Shown: piece after piece, positions 47,674 to 58,763 of the stretch
Layout of the letters: each line of letters begins with the position of its first letter
How positions within the stretch are numbered: the first letter of the stretch is position 1
Assembly: GCF_000617925.1 (NCBI RefSeq)
Contig: NZ_BAMT01000001.1
Location: 1 to 64,000 of the forward strand
Direction: 5' to 3'
DNA: 64,000 nucleotides
From: Methylobacillus glycogenes JCM 2850
Lineage (GTDB): Bacteria; Pseudomonadota; Gammaproteobacteria; Burkholderiales; Methylophilaceae
Made by a program: the position numbers and the translations under genes
The notes under the pieces: model-generated
The model's input: only the letters and a program-made list of their open reading frames with translations
The model's database searches: none
Told to the model about the DNA's origin: nothing

Positions 47674-48113
47674 CTCAGATTGCTTGATCACCAGAGGTAA
47701 GCCTGCAGCGCCTGCATAAAACACCACTAGTTCTGCGGCTTGCTCGCCTGTATAGCCTCTATGGGTGCTATTAACGACTTCCGCCATGGCTTCTCCCGCC
47801 TTGAATAGCCGTTTTTCTCCGCTGTCCTGTTTTTCCACGGTGATTTCACCCGAGACAATATAGGCAATATTGGGGACCACATGTGTATGCCAGGGCAGGG
47901 TGGTATGCGCGGGGATAGAGTAGCGCAGCACGCTGACTTCAGGTTTGCCCTCGGGATAGTGCCATAAGGCGTGCCATCCCAGGAATTGGCGCTACTGAGC
48001 AGGCTTTCCACCTTGACGCCGGGTAATTGCGGATGGTCTGCCATGACACTATTGGCCAGGCAGCCAAGGACTAAACCCTGAACTAAGACAATGACATTGA
48101 TTGAGTGATGCAT
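47665..48113 (-). CDS. Exported cupin-domain protein (one frame break)
   Basis: About 149 residues after repair. An N-terminal signal peptide (VIVLVQGLVLGCLANSVMA) precedes a single cupin barrel with SIPAHTTLPWHTHVVPNIAYI (metal-binding His) and EKRLFKAGEAMAEVVNSTHRG. The frame breaks at ~47960: TAT-GGC-ACT should read Y-G-H-Y-P-E-G-K with one more base (GGCCAC). I chose the ATG at 48113 because AGGAGGG precedes it; a longer ORF reaches 48155. The exact role is unknown; small periplasmic cupins can bind metals or small ligands. Confidence 0.82.
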
Positions 48114-48175
48114 CTCCAACCCTCCTGACAGTGATGTGGTGATTATGGTGAGCACAGTACAGTTAGGCAGAGTAC

Positions 48176-48190
48176 AACAAATTATTTGTT
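48176..48190. promoter_or_regulatory. AT-rich palindrome between cupin and bamE genes
   Basis: AACAAAT-t-ATTTGTT is a perfect 15-bp palindrome in the divergent intergenic region (48114-48352). It could be an operator for either gene. It does not match a Fur box. TTGTTA and TTAATT elements in the adjacent AT-rich stretch may form the bamE promoter, but weakly. Confidence 0.4.
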
Positions 48191-48352
48191 AATTTGTCTA
48201 TTTTATTGTTAATTTTATTGGGGCGAGAGGCTGGCGGGGCTTTAACTTTGCCCAGCGGGGAAGGGCGGCATGCCTGAGTGCGGAGAGGTCTGCATGAAAC
48301 CGGGCTTAATGTCGTGGTATATTACGCCATTTCTTGCCAAAGCCATGCTGTG

Positions 48353-49129
48353 ATGCGTCATATTATCCTTTTAGCTGCGCTGCTTTGCGTAGCCTGCAGT
48401 TCCGCACTGCCTTCCTTCAAGCCCTACCGCATGGATATCCAGCAGGGTAACGTCGTGACATCAAAAATGATGTTGCAACTGCGTCCTGGCATGACCAAGT
48501 CTCAGGTGCGCTACATCATGGGCACCCCACTAATTCAGGATAGCTTCCACAGAGATCGCTGGGATTATTTCTACCAGATGCGCAAGGGCGGCCAGATCAT
48601 AGAGCAGCGCCGTGTCATCATGGAGTTTGAGAATGACGCCCTCAAGCGCGTGCGTGGTGATGTAGTGCCTGCCGCACCGGGTGAGACTACGGTGGAAGCG
48701 CCGCCAGCAGCGCCTATCAAGGTTGAGCCCAAGGCACCTGAGAAAAAAGGCATGCTGGATAGCTTGATGTTCTGGAAGAAGGACGAGGCGGATAAACCCG
48801 CGCAGGAGAAAACTGACGCTACTGCCGTCGAAGAAACCAAGACCCCGCTGCCGCTGATTAAAGAAGACCCTAAAGCCCCAAGCAAAGTGGTGCCGGAGTT
48901 GATTGCGCCAGCCGCTGCGCCTGCCAGTGCAGCACCTGTTGAAAGCCGTCAGCCTGAAGCGGCAAGGTCAGGCAGTGGCAAAGCCAATACTGCGCAGCCT
49001 GCTGCCAAGGCATCTTCTGCTACGGGTGCCAGCTCAAAGAGCGCACCTGCTGCCGAAGCAGAAGATGATCTGCCGCCAGAAGATGAGCCAGGTTACTTTG
49101 AGCGCATGCTGGAAAAGATAGGCTTCTAA
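48353..49129 (+). CDS. bamE: Outer-membrane protein assembly lipoprotein BamE, long C-terminal tail
   Basis: Subunit of the BAM complex inserting beta-barrel proteins into the outer membrane. From the ATG at 48353 a lipoprotein signal ends LLCVACSS, then the SmpA/OmlA domain (QQGNVVTSKMMLQLRPGMTK, YIMGTPLIQDSFHRDRWDYF). Upstream in-frame codons to 48278 would bury the signal peptide and are rejected. Of 258 residues, only the first ~105 are the BamE fold; the remainder is a Pro/Ala/Lys/Glu-rich low-complexity tail ending in EPGYFERMLEKIGF, longer than in E. coli BamE. Confidence 0.94.
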   Translation: MRHIILLAALLCVACSSALPSFKPYRMDIQQGNVVTSKMMLQLRPGMTKSQVRYIMGTPLIQDSFHRDRWDYFYQMRKGGQIIEQRRVIMEFENDALKRVRGDVVPAAPGETTVEAPPAAPIKVEPKAPEKKGMLDSLMFWKKDEADKPAQEKTDATAVEETKTPLPLIKEDPKAPSKVVPELIAPAAAPASAAPVESRQPEAARSGSGKANTAQPAAKASSATGASSKSAPAAEAEDDLPPEDEPGYFERMLEKIGF

Positions 49130-49134
49130 GCCCG

Positions 49135-49164
49135 AGCTTTAAAGTCATTAGCTTTAAAGTCATA
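49135..49164 (+). repeat. 15-bp tandem duplication after bamE
   Basis: AGCTTTAAAGTCATT (49135-49149) is followed by AGCTTTAAAGTCATA (49150-49164), 14 of 15 identical, five bases past the bamE stop and 55 bp before dapB. Confidence 0.88.
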
Positions 49165-49210
49165 AAAGTGCGTCGGGTCAGCATCATGGCCCGGCCTCAA
49201 TCATGGATAG

Positions 49211-50023
<813 letters not shown>

Positions 50024-50069
50024 GCATCATTCTGGCGTTGTCGCCAGCCAAAAATTGTTCTGGAGCGCG

Positions 50070-50098
50070 TTGAAGGCAAAGGCGCTTTAGGCTATAAT
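50070..50098 (+). promoter_or_regulatory. Promoter of carAB
   Basis: TTGAAG (50070-50075), a 17-bp spacer and TATAAT (50093-50098) form a strong sigma-70 promoter. The transcript would begin near 50105 and have a ~100-nt leader before carA. Confidence 0.8.
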
Positions 50099-50109
50099 TT
50101 CACAAAATT

Positions 50110-50141
50110 AAAGCGGGATGAGCGTGTGCTCGTCCCGCTTT
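50110..50141 (+). promoter_or_regulatory. Leader hairpin of carAB
   Basis: AAAGCGGGAtGAGC (50110-50123), loop GTGT, GCTCgTCCCGCTTT (50128-50141) is a 14-bp stem with one wobble, beginning about five bases into the transcript. Only a short U-run follows (TTT), so it may be an attenuator, an RNA-stability element, or a binding site rather than a full terminator. Confidence 0.65.
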
Positions 50142-50202
50142 GCACATCCGCTTTCCGCAGTTGATGAGTTGCGGAATATCAAATAGTTACAAGGAGTTAG
50201 AA

Positions 50203-51332
50203 TTGCCGCAAAGCCCAGCCGTACTTGTGCTCGCAGACGGGACCGTGTTCAGGGGCACTTCAATTGGAGCCTTGGGCCAGACCGTGGGTGAGGTGGTATT
50301 CAATACCTCAATCACTGGCTACCAGGAAATTCTTACCGACCCATCCTACACCAAGCAAATTGTTACGCTGACTTATCCCCATATCGGCAATGTAGGCGTC
50401 AATGTCGAAGATGTGGAATCAGAAAAAGTCTACGCCAGCGGTCTGGTGATTCGTGATCTGCCACTGCTCAGCAGCAGCTGGCGCAGCCAGCAATCGCTGT
50501 CAGATTATCTGGCAGAGAACAATGTGGTGGCGATTGCCGATATCGATACCCGCAAGCTGACCCGCATTCTGCGCGAAAAAGGCGCACAGGCTGGCTGTAT
50601 CATGGCTGGCGAGATTGATGAAGCCAGGCGCTGGAATTGGCGCGTGGCTTCCCCGGTCTGGCTGGCATGGATCTCGCCAAGGTAGTGAGCCGCAAGGAAA
50701 GCGGCAAGTTCACCGATGGTGAGTGGAAGCTTGGTACAGGTTATGACGTGCCTGCTGAGGGTCGCTTCCATGTGGTGGCCTTCGATTATGGCGTCAAGCA
50801 CAACATCCTGCGCATGCTGGTAGAGCGTGGCTGCCAAGTCACCATCCTGCCTGCGCAAGCTAGCGCAGAAGAAGCTTTGGCTTTCAAGCCTGACGGTATT
50901 TTCCTCTCCAACGGCCCAGGCGATCCTGAGCCTTGCGATTACGCCATCAAATCCATCAGCACGCTGGTGGAAACAGGTCTGCCCGTATTCGGCATCTGCC
51001 TGGGTCACCAGCTGCTGGCCCTGGCCAGTGGTGCCAAGACCATGAAGATGAAGTTTGGTCACCACGGTGCCAACCACCCGGTACAGGATATCGAAGACCA
51101 GCGCGTGTTTATTACCAGCCAGAACCACGGTTTTGCCGTGGATCCAGCCAGCCTGCCAGCCAACGTCAAGACTACCCACGTCTCGCTGTTTGATGGCAGC
51201 CTGCAAGGCATAGCCCGCACCGACAAGCCTGCGTTCAGCTTCCAGGGTCACCCTGAAGCCAGCCCAGGTCCGAATGAGATGAGCTATCTGTTTGACCGCT
51301 TCATCACCCTGATGGAACAGCAAAAGCAATAA
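50203..51332 (+). CDS. carA: Carbamoyl-phosphate synthase small subunit (one frame break)
   Basis: Glutaminase subunit feeding ammonia to CarB for arginine and pyrimidine synthesis. 376 residues after repair. The start is TTG at 50203, set by AAGGAG; the N-terminus [19 protein letters not shown] matches the family. The C-terminal class I amidotransferase has [16 protein letters not shown] (Cys) and [11 protein letters not shown] (His/Glu). The frame breaks at ~50624: GAA-GCC-AGG should read E-A[12 protein letters not shown] with one more base, next to CCAGG. Loss of carA would require arginine and uracil feeding, so the break is surely technical. Confidence 0.96.
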
Positions 51333-51334
51333 CT

Positions 51335-54300
51335 ATGGCAAAACGTACCGATATCAAATCTATCCTCATCATAGGCGCTGGCCCGATCGTGATCGGCCAG
51401 GCTTGTGAATTCGACTACTCTGGTGCCCAGGCGTGTAAGGCGCTGCGCGAAGAAGGCTATCGCGTCATTCTGGTCAATTCCAACCCGGCCACCATCATGA
51501 CCGATCCGGAAATGGCCGATGCCACCTATATCGAGCCTGTCACCTGGCAAATCGTCGAAAAGATCATAGACATTGAGCGCCCTGACGCGCTGCTGCCCAC
51601 CATGGGTGGTCAGACTGCACTGAACTGTGCGCTGGATCTGGCCAAGCATGGCGTGCTGGAAAAATACAATGTTGAGTTGATCGGCGCTTCCAAGGAAGCC
51701 ATCGATAAAGCCGAAGACCGCGAAAAGTTCAAGCAGGCCATGACCAAGATCGGTCTGGGTTCTGCGCGTTCCGCCGTGGCACACAGCATGGAAGAAGCCT
51801 TGCAAGTACAGGCTTCCATAGGTTATCCCGCCATTATTCGCCCATCGTTCACCATGGGCGGTAGCGGCGGTGGTATTGCCTACAACCGTGAAGAATTCAT
51901 CACCATTTGCGAGCGTGGGCTGGAAGCCTCGCCGACCAGCGAACTCCTGATTGAGGAATCCCTGCTGGGCTGGAAAGAATACGAAATGGAAGTGGTGCGT
52001 GATAGCAAAGACAATTGCATCATCATCTGCTCCATCGAAAATCTGGACCCCATGGGCGTGCATACCGGTGACTCCATCACCGTGGCCCCAGCACAGACCC
52101 TGACCGACAAGGAATACCAGATCATGCGCAACGCCTCGCTGGCGGTATTGCGTGAAATTGGTGTAGATACTGGCGGTTCCAATGTGCAGTTTGCGATCAA
52201 TCCTGATGATGGTCGCATGATCGTGATTGAGATGAACCCGCGTGTATCGCGTTCATCCGCGCTGGCCTCCAAGGCCACGGGCTTCCCGATTGCCAAGGTA
52301 GCTGCCAAGCTGGCGGTAGGTTTCACACTGGATGAATTGCGTAACGAGATTACTGGTGGTGCAACCCCGGCTTCCTTCGAGCCTTCCATCGATTACGTTG
52401 TTACCAAGATTCCACGTTTTGCCTTTGAGAAATTCCCCCAGGCCGATTCGCGCCTGACCACACAGATGAAGTCTGTGGGTGAGGTCATGGCGATTGGCCG
52501 TACCTTCCAGGAATCCTTCCAGAAAGCCCTGCGTGGCCTGGAAGTAGGTGTGGATGGTCTGGATGAAAAGACCACAGACCTGGACGAAATTCAGAAACAA
52601 CTTGGCGAGCCTGGCCCAGAGCGTATCTGGTATGTGGGCGATGCCTTCCGTGCTGGCCTCAGCATTGATCAAATCTTTGACCTGTCCAAGATAGACCCTT
52701 GGTTCCTGGTGCAGATCGAAGACATCATCAAGCGTGAGCAGGCACTCAAGGGTAAGCATCTGGCTGATCTGGACCGTGATGCGGTATTCCAGCTCAAGCG
52801 TCGTGGCTTCTCCGATAAACGTCTGGCCAAGGTGTTAGGCACAGACCAGCATGCGGTGCGTGCCTACCGTCAGGCGCTCAATGTGCGCCCGGTCTACAAG
52901 CGCGTGGATACCTGCGCTGCTGAGTTCTCTACCGATACCGCCTATATGTACTCTACCTACGAGGAAGAGTGCGAGGCGCAGCCTACCAACAAGAAAAAGA
53001 TCATGGTATTGGGCGGTGGCCCTAACCGTATCGGCCAGGGTATTGAGTTCGACTATTGCTGTGTACACGCCGCCTTTGCCATGCGCGAAGATGGTTATGA
53101 AACCATCATGGTCAACTGCAATCCTGAGACCGTTTCTACCGATTACGACACTTCCGACCGCCTGTACTTCGAGCCTTTGACGCTGGAAGACGTGCTGGAA
53201 ATTGTCGCGCTGGAAAAACCGCAAGGTGTCATCGTGCAGTACGGTGGTCAAACCCCACTCAAGCTGGCACGTGACCTTGAGCGTGCTGGTGTGCCTATCA
53301 TTGGTACCAGCCCGGATGCGATTGACCGTGCAGAAGACCGTGAGCGCTTCCAGCAGATGCTGCAAGAGCTTAACCTCAAGCAGCCACCTAACCGCACTGC
53401 CCGTACCCCGGAAGAAGCCTTGCGTCTGGCGCAGGAAATCGGCTATCCGCTGGTGGTTCGTCCTTCTTACGTACTGGGTGGCCGCGCGATGGAAATCGTG
53501 CATGAGCAGGCTCAGCTTGAGCGTTATATGCGCGAGGCGGTCAAGGTTTCCAATGAGTCGCCAGTATTGCTGGATCGATTCCTCAATGACGCGCTGGAAG
53601 TTGACGTAGATGCCTTGTCCGATGGTGAAGACGTCATCATAGGCGGCATCATGGAGCACGTAGAACAAGCGGGTGTGCACTCTGGTGACTCTGCTTGCTC
53701 GCTGCCACCGTTCAGCCTCAGCGCTGCCTTGCAAGATGAATTACGCGTACAAACAGTGAAGATGGCGAAGGCGCTAGGCGTGGTTGGCCTGATGAACGTG
53801 CAGTTCGCGATTCAGGGTGAAACCGTTTATGTGCTGGAAGTAAACCCACGTGCCTCGCGTACCGTGCCTTTCGTTTCCAAGGCCTGCGGTCTGCAATTGG
53901 CCAAGGTTGCCGCACGTTGCATGACAGGACGCAAGCTCAAAGAGCAGGGCGTGACACGCGAAGTAGTGCCGCCTTACTACTCAGTGAAGGAAGCGGTATT
54001 CCCCTTCATCAAGTTCCCAGGCGTAGACACCATACTCGGCCCGGAAATGAAGTCCACTGGTGAAGTCATGGGCGTGGGCAAGACCTTCGCCGAAGCCTTC
54101 GTCAAGTCCCAGCTCGGTTCTGGTACCAAGTTGCCCAAGAGCGGCCGCGCCTTTATCAGCGTGCGTCGTGAAGACCGCGAGCGTGTGGTCGAGATTGCCC
54201 AGGCACTCGATAAACTGGGCTTCCAGTTAGTGGCTACGCGTGGTACTGCCAGTGCTCTGATCGAGGCTGGTCTCAGCGTAACCCCGGTCAACAAGGTGGC

Positions 54301-54541
54301 CGAAGGCAGGCCGCATATTGTCGACATGATCAAGAATGGCGAAATCAGCTTTATCGTCAATGTGACCGAAGACAAGCGCGCCGTGGCTGATTCCTACGAA
54401 ATCCGCCGCAGCGCCCTGCAACAGAAGGTGACTTACTACACCACGCTGGCAGGTGCCAAGGCTGCTTGCATAGGCATGGCGCATATCCAGGAACTCGAAG
54501 TTGAGTCCCTGCAAAACTTGCACAAGCTGCTGCCCAAGTAA
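51335..54541 (+). CDS. carB: Carbamoyl-phosphate synthase large subunit
   Basis: Makes carbamoyl phosphate from bicarbonate, ammonia and two ATP. 1068 residues, two homologous synthase halves. Each half has an ATP-grasp domain: the first with [20 protein letters not shown] and [16 protein letters not shown], the second with [19 protein letters not shown] and [16 protein letters not shown]. The C-terminal ~130 residues form the allosteric methylglyoxal-synthase-like domain. It starts 2 bp after carA and ends at a strong terminator. The carbamoyl phosphate it makes is also the donor for the carbamoyltransferase in the LPS region. Confidence 0.99.
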   Translation: MAKRTDIKSILIIGAGPIVIGQACEFDYSGAQACKALREEGYRVILVNSNPATIMTDPEMADATYIEPVTWQIVEKIIDIERPDALLPTMGGQTALNCALDLAKHGVLEKYNVELIGASKEAIDKAEDREKFKQAMTKIGLGSARSAVAHSMEEALQVQASIGYPAIIRPSFTMGGSGGGIAYNREEFITICERGLEASPTSELLIEESLLGWKEYEMEVVRDSKDNCIIICSIENLDPMGVHTGDSITVAPAQTLTDKEYQIMRNASLAVLREIGVDTGGSNVQFAINPDDGRMIVIEMNPRVSRSSALASKATGFPIAKVAAKLAVGFTLDELRNEITGGATPASFEPSIDYVVTKIPRFAFEKFPQADSRLTTQMKSVGEVMAIGRTFQESFQKALRGLEVGVDGLDEKTTDLDEIQKQLGEPGPERIWYVGDAFRAGLSIDQIFDLSKIDPWFLVQIEDIIKREQALKGKHLADLDRDAVFQLKRRGFSDKRLAKVLGTDQHAVRAYRQALNVRPVYKRVDTCAAEFSTDTAYMYSTYEEECEAQPTNKKKIMVLGGGPNRIGQGIEFDYCCVHAAFAMREDGYETIMVNCNPETVSTDYDTSDRLYFEPLTLEDVLEIVALEKPQGVIVQYGGQTPLKLARDLERAGVPIIGTSPDAIDRAEDRERFQQMLQELNLKQPPNRTARTPEEALRLAQEIGYPLVVRPSYVLGGRAMEIVHEQAQLERYMREAVKVSNESPVLLDRFLNDALEVDVDALSDGEDVIIGGIMEHVEQAGVHSGDSACSLPPFSLSAALQDELRVQTVKMAKALGVVGLMNVQFAIQGETVYVLEVNPRASRTVPFVSKACGLQLAKVAARCMTGRKLKEQGVTREVVPPYYSVKEAVFPFIKFPGVDTILGPEMKSTGEVMGVGKTFAEAFVKSQLGSGTKLPKSGRAFISVRREDRERVVEIAQALDKLGFQLVATRGTASALIEAGLSVTPVNKVAEGRPHIVDMIKNGEISFIVNVTEDKRAVADSYEIRRSALQQKVTYYTTLAGAKAACIGMAHIQELEVESLQNLHKLLPK

Positions 54542-54561
54542 TAACATAGCTGTTGAGCAGA

Positions 54562-54597
54562 CCACGCCCGCACCCCGGGTGTGGTTTTTATTTTTTT
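54562..54597 (+). terminator. Terminator of carAB
   Basis: CCACGCCCG-caccc-CGGGTGTGG (54562-54584, one G-T wobble) is followed by TTTTTATTTTTTT, a textbook intrinsic terminator. Confidence 0.95.
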
Positions 54598-54610
54598 GTG
54601 CTGATGACCT

Positions 54611-54624
54611 TCAGGCTAGCCTGA
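54611..54624. promoter_or_regulatory. 14-bp palindrome upstream of greA
   Basis: TCAGGCTAGCCTGA is a perfect palindrome between the carAB terminator and greA (ATG at 54679). It may be a protein-binding site or a small RNA hairpin at the greA promoter; no regulator is known to match it. Confidence 0.45.
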
Positions 54625-54678
54625 CTTAATGTGTTGTCATTGCTTCTTTTATTTGCAGTGGAATTCAGGAAATAAGAC

Positions 54679-55155
54679 ATGAATCAGATTCCTATCACAG
54701 TCCGTGGTGCCGAACTTCTCAAGGCTGAATTGCAGCGCCTGCGCAGTGTGGACCGCCCTGATGTGATCCAGGCGATTGCGGAAGCGCGCGCCCTGGGTGA
54801 TCTTTCCGAAAATGCCGAATATGATGCCGCCAAGGAACGTCAAAGCTTTATCGAAGGCCGTATTGCCGAGGTAGAAGCCAAGCTGTCCAATGCCATGGTC
54901 ATAGACCCTAGCACATTGAATGCGGAAGGCCGCTGCGTATTTGGCGCTACGGTTGAGCTGGAAGACCTGGACAGTGGTGATTTGTCCACCTATCAAATTG
55001 TTGGCGATGACGAAGCTGATATCAAGGGTGGCAAGATCTCCATTGGTTCACCAATTGCACGTGCGCTGATTGGCAAGGTTGAAGGCGATGTTGCCGAAGT
55101 GATGGCACCTGGTGGCCTGCGCTCCTACGAAGTGCTGGCGGTGCAATATATCTAA
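54679..55155 (+). CDS. greA: Transcription elongation factor GreA
   Basis: Rescues backtracked RNA polymerase by stimulating transcript cleavage. 158 residues: an N-terminal coiled coil with the tip acidic residues in DLSENAEYDAAKERQSFIE, then the C-terminal FKBP-like domain with GKISIGSPIARALIGKVEGD. It is full length. It sits after carAB, the usual carAB-greA order in proteobacteria. The ATG follows AGGAAATAAGAC. Confidence 0.98.
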   Translation: MNQIPITVRGAELLKAELQRLRSVDRPDVIQAIAEARALGDLSENAEYDAAKERQSFIEGRIAEVEAKLSNAMVIDPSTLNAEGRCVFGATVELEDLDSGDLSTYQIVGDDEADIKGGKISIGSPIARALIGKVEGDVAEVMAPGGLRSYEVLAVQYI

Positions 55156-55246
55156 CTGCAGTTGGTATTGCATGCATTAGATTCAACGACCATCATAAAG
55201 TCGTTACATCCAGCGCTTAAGCGCTCGCTATATCAGGACTCAAGAC

Positions 55247-55702
55247 ATGGCTAACTGGTCGGATAAATTGGCATTGGTGGTGGTAACCCTGTGGGTAGGG
55301 GCTTTGTGGACGACAGGCTATGTCGTTGCTCCCGCCTTGTTCCACCATTTGCAGGATAGGCAGCTCGCGGGCAACCTGGCAGGCGAGTTGTTTACACTGG
55401 TGGCGTATATCGGTTTTGCCAGTGCCTTTTATCTACTGTTGCAGCGCTTGCTGCGCTTTGGCAGCCAGGCACTCAAACAAGGCTTTTTCTGGATCGTGAT
55501 TTTGATGCTGCTGTTGACCCTGGCTGGCCATTTCGGCATTCAGCCCTTGATGGCGGCGCTCAAGGCCCAGGCGCTGCCTGCAGATGTGATGAATAGTGTA
55601 TTTGCCAGCCGCTTCAAAACCTGGCACGGCATTTCCAGCGTGGCTTACTTGATTCAAAGCCTGTTAGGACTGGTGCTGGTGCTTAAAGCCAGAACCTCAT
55701 GA
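55247..55702 (+). CDS. DUF4149-family membrane protein
   Basis: A 151-residue protein with four predicted membrane helices (around residues 8-28, 45-65, 78-98 and 125-147). Segments WVGALWTTGYVVAPALFHHL and SRFKTWHGISSVAYLIQSLL match the DUF4149 family, found next to greA in many beta-proteobacteria. The function is unknown. It is closed by a good terminator. Confidence 0.85.
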   Translation: MANWSDKLALVVVTLWVGALWTTGYVVAPALFHHLQDRQLAGNLAGELFTLVAYIGFASAFYLLLQRLLRFGSQALKQGFFWIVILMLLLTLAGHFGIQPLMAALKAQALPADVMNSVFASRFKTWHGISSVAYLIQSLLGLVLVLKARTS

Positions 55703-55712
55703 TATTCAAGGT

Positions 55713-55747
55713 CAGGCAATAGCCAGCTGCTATTGCCTGTTGTTTTT
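55713..55747. terminator. Terminator after the DUF4149 gene
   Basis: CAGGCAATAGC-cagct-GCTATTGCCTG is a perfect 11-bp stem followed by TTGTTTTT. It separates this gene from the convergent yhbY. Confidence 0.95.
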
Positions 55748-55764
55748 GCAGGCCTGAATTGTAT

Positions 55765-56052
55765 TTATTTGGGAATGACTATCTTGGCAGGGTCACCCTG
55801 GCGGTACACCACCAGTTGCTTGCCAATATGATGCACAGCAATTGCGCCAGTTTTTTCGCAAATTTCTTCAAGCATGGCGAGACGGGCATCACGGTCATCA
55901 CCAAATACCTTGATCTTAATCAGCTCGTGAGATTTAAGGCTGACTTCGATTTCCTTCAAGACCGATTCGGTCAGGCCGTTATTACCAATCATGACCACAG
56001 GGTTCAGGGTGTGGCCCAAGCCACGCAGAAAACTGATTTGTTTGGAGTTCAA
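55765..56052 (-). CDS. yhbY: CRS1-YhbY RNA-binding protein
   Basis: A 95-residue RNA-binding domain protein linked to large ribosomal subunit assembly. The family motif GHTLNPVVMIGNNGLTESVL with its GxxG loop (GNNG), followed by HELIKIKVFG, is clear. It is divergent from rlmE by 42 bp, the same arrangement as in E. coli. Confidence 0.95.
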   Translation of the reverse strand: MNSKQISFLRGLGHTLNPVVMIGNNGLTESVLKEIEVSLKSHELIKIKVFGDDRDARLAMLEEICEKTGAIAVHHIGKQLVVYRQGDPAKIVIPK

Positions 56053-56094
56053 TTGATTTATCTTGTTGATTCAAAAAGGCTCGCAGTTTAGCAG

Positions 56095-56718
56095 ATGAAA
56101 CGCCGACCTACCAGCAAAGCCTGGTTGCAAGAACATGTGAATGATGAATTCGTCAAGCGCGCGCAGAAGGACGGTTATCGTGCGCGGGCCGCCTATAAAC
56201 TGCTAGAGATTGATGAAAAAGATCATTTGATCAAGCCCGGCATGACCGTAGTCGATCTAGGCTCGGCACCCGGTAGCTGGTCACAGGTGGCTGCCCATCG
56301 TCTCGCTGGCCAGGGCCGTGTCATTGCACTGGATTTGTTACCCATGCCTGCCATCCCCGGGGTGGAATTCATACAAGGCGATTTCCGCGAGGCCGACATA
56401 TTGGCGCAGCTGGAAAAAAGTCTTGGTGACAAGCATGTAGACCTTGTAATTGCAGATATGGCCCCCAATATGAGTGGCATCGCGGTTGTCGATCAGGCCA
56501 ATGCTGCATACCTGACGGAACTGGCGCTGGAATTTAGCCGAGACTGGCTGAAACCGGGCGGCAACTTCCTGGTCAAAGTGTTTATTGGCGCGGGGTTTGA
56601 CGAGATAGTGCTGGCAATGCGCGGCAGTTTTGAAAAAGTGGTGACGCGCAAACCCAAGGCATCGCGTGATCGCAGCAGTGAAGTGTATCTTCTGGGCCTC
56701 AAACGCAAGCCTGCTTGA
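56095..56718 (+). CDS. rlmE: 23S rRNA 2'-O-methyltransferase RlmE (FtsJ)
   Basis: Methylates U2552 of 23S rRNA (E. coli numbering) using S-adenosylmethionine. 207 residues. Motif I is [14 protein letters not shown], then [17 protein letters not shown] and [20 protein letters not shown], with the catalytic Lys in [11 protein letters not shown]. It lies 71 bp upstream of ftsH, the conserved rlmE-ftsH heat-shock pair. I see no clear sigma-32 promoter in the short gap to yhbY. Confidence 0.98.
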   Translation: MKRRPTSKAWLQEHVNDEFVKRAQKDGYRARAAYKLLEIDEKDHLIKPGMTVVDLGSAPGSWSQVAAHRLAGQGRVIALDLLPMPAIPGVEFIQGDFREADILAQLEKSLGDKHVDLVIADMAPNMSGIAVVDQANAAYLTELALEFSRDWLKPGGNFLVKVFIGAGFDEIVLAMRGSFEKVVTRKPKASRDRSSEVYLLGLKRKPA

Positions 56719-56770
56719 TTGTAGGGCAGGCGCCAGCAATTAGGTTTAGAATAAAGCGGTAGTTTCCCCT

Positions 56771-56797
56771 ATGGATAAGGAACGGGACCTTGAATAA
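56771..56797 (+). other. Eight-codon ORF overlapping the ftsH start
   Basis: ATG-GAT-AAG-GAA-CGG-GAC-CTT-GAA-TAA starts 19 bases upstream of ftsH in another frame and its stop overlaps the TTG start region. It could couple translation to ftsH. No evidence that it is expressed. Confidence 0.25.
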
Positions 56798-58682
56798 CAT
56801 CGTAAAGAATATTGCTATCTGGCTCATCGTGGCACTTGTGCTCATGACGGTGTTCAACCAGTTCGGGCCTAAAGGCGGCTCGGAAAGCCAGGTGGTGTAC
56901 TCGCAGTTCATCACTGACGTCAAGGATGGCCGCATTGCCAAGGTCACCATTGATGGCCGCGTGCTGCGTGGCGTGACCAATGAGGGCCGCAAGTTCAATA
57001 CCTATGCGCCTTCCGACCCATGGTTGGTATCTGACCTGCTGAAGAACAACGTCACCGTTGAGGCCAAGCCAGATGAGGAACCCTCCGTCCTCATGAGCAT
57101 ATTCGTCTCCTGGTTCCCCATGTTGCTGCTGATTGGTGTCTGGGTATTCTTTATGCGCCAGATGCAAGGCGGCGGCAAGGGCGGCGCTTTCTCTTTCGGT
57201 AAGAGCAAGGCGCGTCAGCTGGATGAAAACTCCAATCACACTACATTTGCCGATGTGGCAGGTTGTGATGAAGCCAAGGAAGAAGTCTCTGAACTGGTTG
57301 AGTTCCTGCGTGACCCCACCAAGTTCCAGAAACTGGGTGGCCGCATTCCACGCGGTGTTTTGATGGTAGGCCCTCCTGGTACTGGTAAGACCTTGCTGGC
57401 CAAGGCCATTGCAGGCGAAGCCAAAGTGCCATTCTTCACCATCTCCGGTTCTGACTTTGTGGAAATGTTTGTCGGTGTGGGTGCAGCCCGTGTGCGTGAC
57501 ATGTTTGAGCAAGCCAAGAAAAGCTCTCCTTGCATCATCTTCATTGATGAAATTGATGCGGTAGGTCGCCATCGTGGCGCAGGTACAGGCGGCGGCAATG
57601 ATGAGCGTGAGCAAACTCTGAACCAGATGCTGGTTGAGATGGATGGCTTTGAAGCCAATTCCGGCGTGATTGTGATTGCTGCCACCAACCGTGCTGATGT
57701 GCTGGATAAAGCCTTGCTGCGTCCAGGTCGTTTTGACCGTCAGGTGATGGTGGGCTTGCCCGATATCCGTGGTCGCGAGCAGATTCTTAAAGTGCATATG
57801 CGCAAAGTGCCTTTGGATGCTGACGTTAAGGCTGACATCCTGGCCCGTGGTACACCTGGCTTCTCCGGTGCTGATCTCGCCAACTTGGTGAATGAAGCTG
57901 CCTTGTTTGCTGCGCGCCGTAACAAGCGCACTGTGGATATGCAAGACTTCGAGGACGCCAAGGACAAGATCTTCATGGGCCCAGAACGCAAGTCCATGAT
58001 CATGCGTGAGGAAGAGCGCCGCAATACGGCTTACCATGAGTCTGGCCATGCTGTTGTGGCTGCGTTGTTGCCGCATGCAGACCCTGTGCACAAGGTCACC
58101 ATCATGCCGCGTGGCTGGGCGTTGGGTTTGACCTGGCAGTTGCCCGAGCATGACCGTATCAGCAATTACAAGGACAAAATGCTGGAAGAGATTTCCATTC
58201 TGTTCGGTGGTCGTATCGCTGAAGAAATCTTTATGAACCAGATGTCCACTGGTGCTTCCAACGATTTCGAGCGTGCCACCAAGATTGCGCGTGACATGGT
58301 CACCAAATACGGTATGTCCGATAGCCTGGGTACTATGGTCTATGCAGGCAACGAGCAGGATTCCATGTTCGGCAGCATGTCTTCCAAGACAGTTTCCGAA
58401 GCTACCCAGCAAAAGGTAGATGCTGAAATCCGCCGCATTCTGGATGAGCAATATGGCGTAGCGCGTACCTTGCTGGAAGACAACCGCGACAAAGTTGAAG
58501 TCATGACCGCCGCACTGCTGGAGTGGGAAACCATAGATGCCGAGCAGATAGACGACATCATGGCGGGTAAGCCTCCACGCCCACCCAAGCCCGTGGCCAG
58601 CAGCAACAAGCCTGCTGCCGATAACGACAAGGGTGGTGGCACGACTACTGAGCCTACACCACAGCCCGCCGCCAAGACCTGA
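56790..58682 (+). CDS. ftsH: ATP-dependent zinc metalloprotease FtsH
   Basis: Membrane-anchored AAA+ protease that degrades LpxC, sigma-32 and damaged membrane proteins. 630 residues: two N-terminal membrane helices (residues ~5-25 and ~100-125), Walker [15 protein letters not shown] (residue ~194), Walker [16 protein letters not shown], the arginine finger RPGRFDRQV, and the zinc site HESGHAV (residue ~415). No ATG fits; TTG at 56790 gives the family start [15 protein letters not shown], preceded by AAGGA further up. The C-terminal tail is Pro/Lys/Thr-rich. By controlling LpxC and sigma-32 in E. coli, FtsH links the LPS and heat-shock genes in this window; the same link here is inferred. Confidence 0.98.
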   Translation: MNNIVKNIAIWLIVALVLMTVFNQFGPKGGSESQVVYSQFITDVKDGRIAKVTIDGRVLRGVTNEGRKFNTYAPSDPWLVSDLLKNNVTVEAKPDEEPSVLMSIFVSWFPMLLLIGVWVFFMRQMQGGGKGGAFSFGKSKARQLDENSNHTTFADVAGCDEAKEEVSELVEFLRDPTKFQKLGGRIPRGVLMVGPPGTGKTLLAKAIAGEAKVPFFTISGSDFVEMFVGVGAARVRDMFEQAKKSSPCIIFIDEIDAVGRHRGAGTGGGNDEREQTLNQMLVEMDGFEANSGVIVIAATNRADVLDKALLRPGRFDRQVMVGLPDIRGREQILKVHMRKVPLDADVKADILARGTPGFSGADLANLVNEAALFAARRNKRTVDMQDFEDAKDKIFMGPERKSMIMREEERRNTAYHESGHAVVAALLPHADPVHKVTIMPRGWALGLTWQLPEHDRISNYKDKMLEEISILFGGRIAEEIFMNQMSTGASNDFERATKIARDMVTKYGMSDSLGTMVYAGNEQDSMFGSMSSKTVSEATQQKVDAEIRRILDEQYGVARTLLEDNRDKVEVMTAALLEWETIDAEQIDDIMAGKPPRPPKPVASSNKPAADNDKGGGTTTEPTPQPAAKT

Positions 58683-58696
58683 ACCTAATGGTATTC

Positions 58697-58752
58697 AAGG
58701 CCACAAGCACCTCGAGCAATCCGGGACTTGTGGCCTTTATTGTTTTCTCCCC
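58697..58752 (+). terminator. Terminator between ftsH and folP
   Basis: AAGGCCACAAG (58697-58707) pairs with CTTGTGGCCTT (58727-58737), an 11-bp stem with a 19-nt loop followed by TATTGTTTT. Transcription of folP may depend on partial readthrough. Confidence 0.8.
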
Positions 58753-58763
58753 CGTCTAGAATT

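Noticed and set aside
48278-48352. Upstream codons of bamE
   Set aside because: They would bury the lipoprotein signal peptide; the ATG at 48353 fits the lipobox position.
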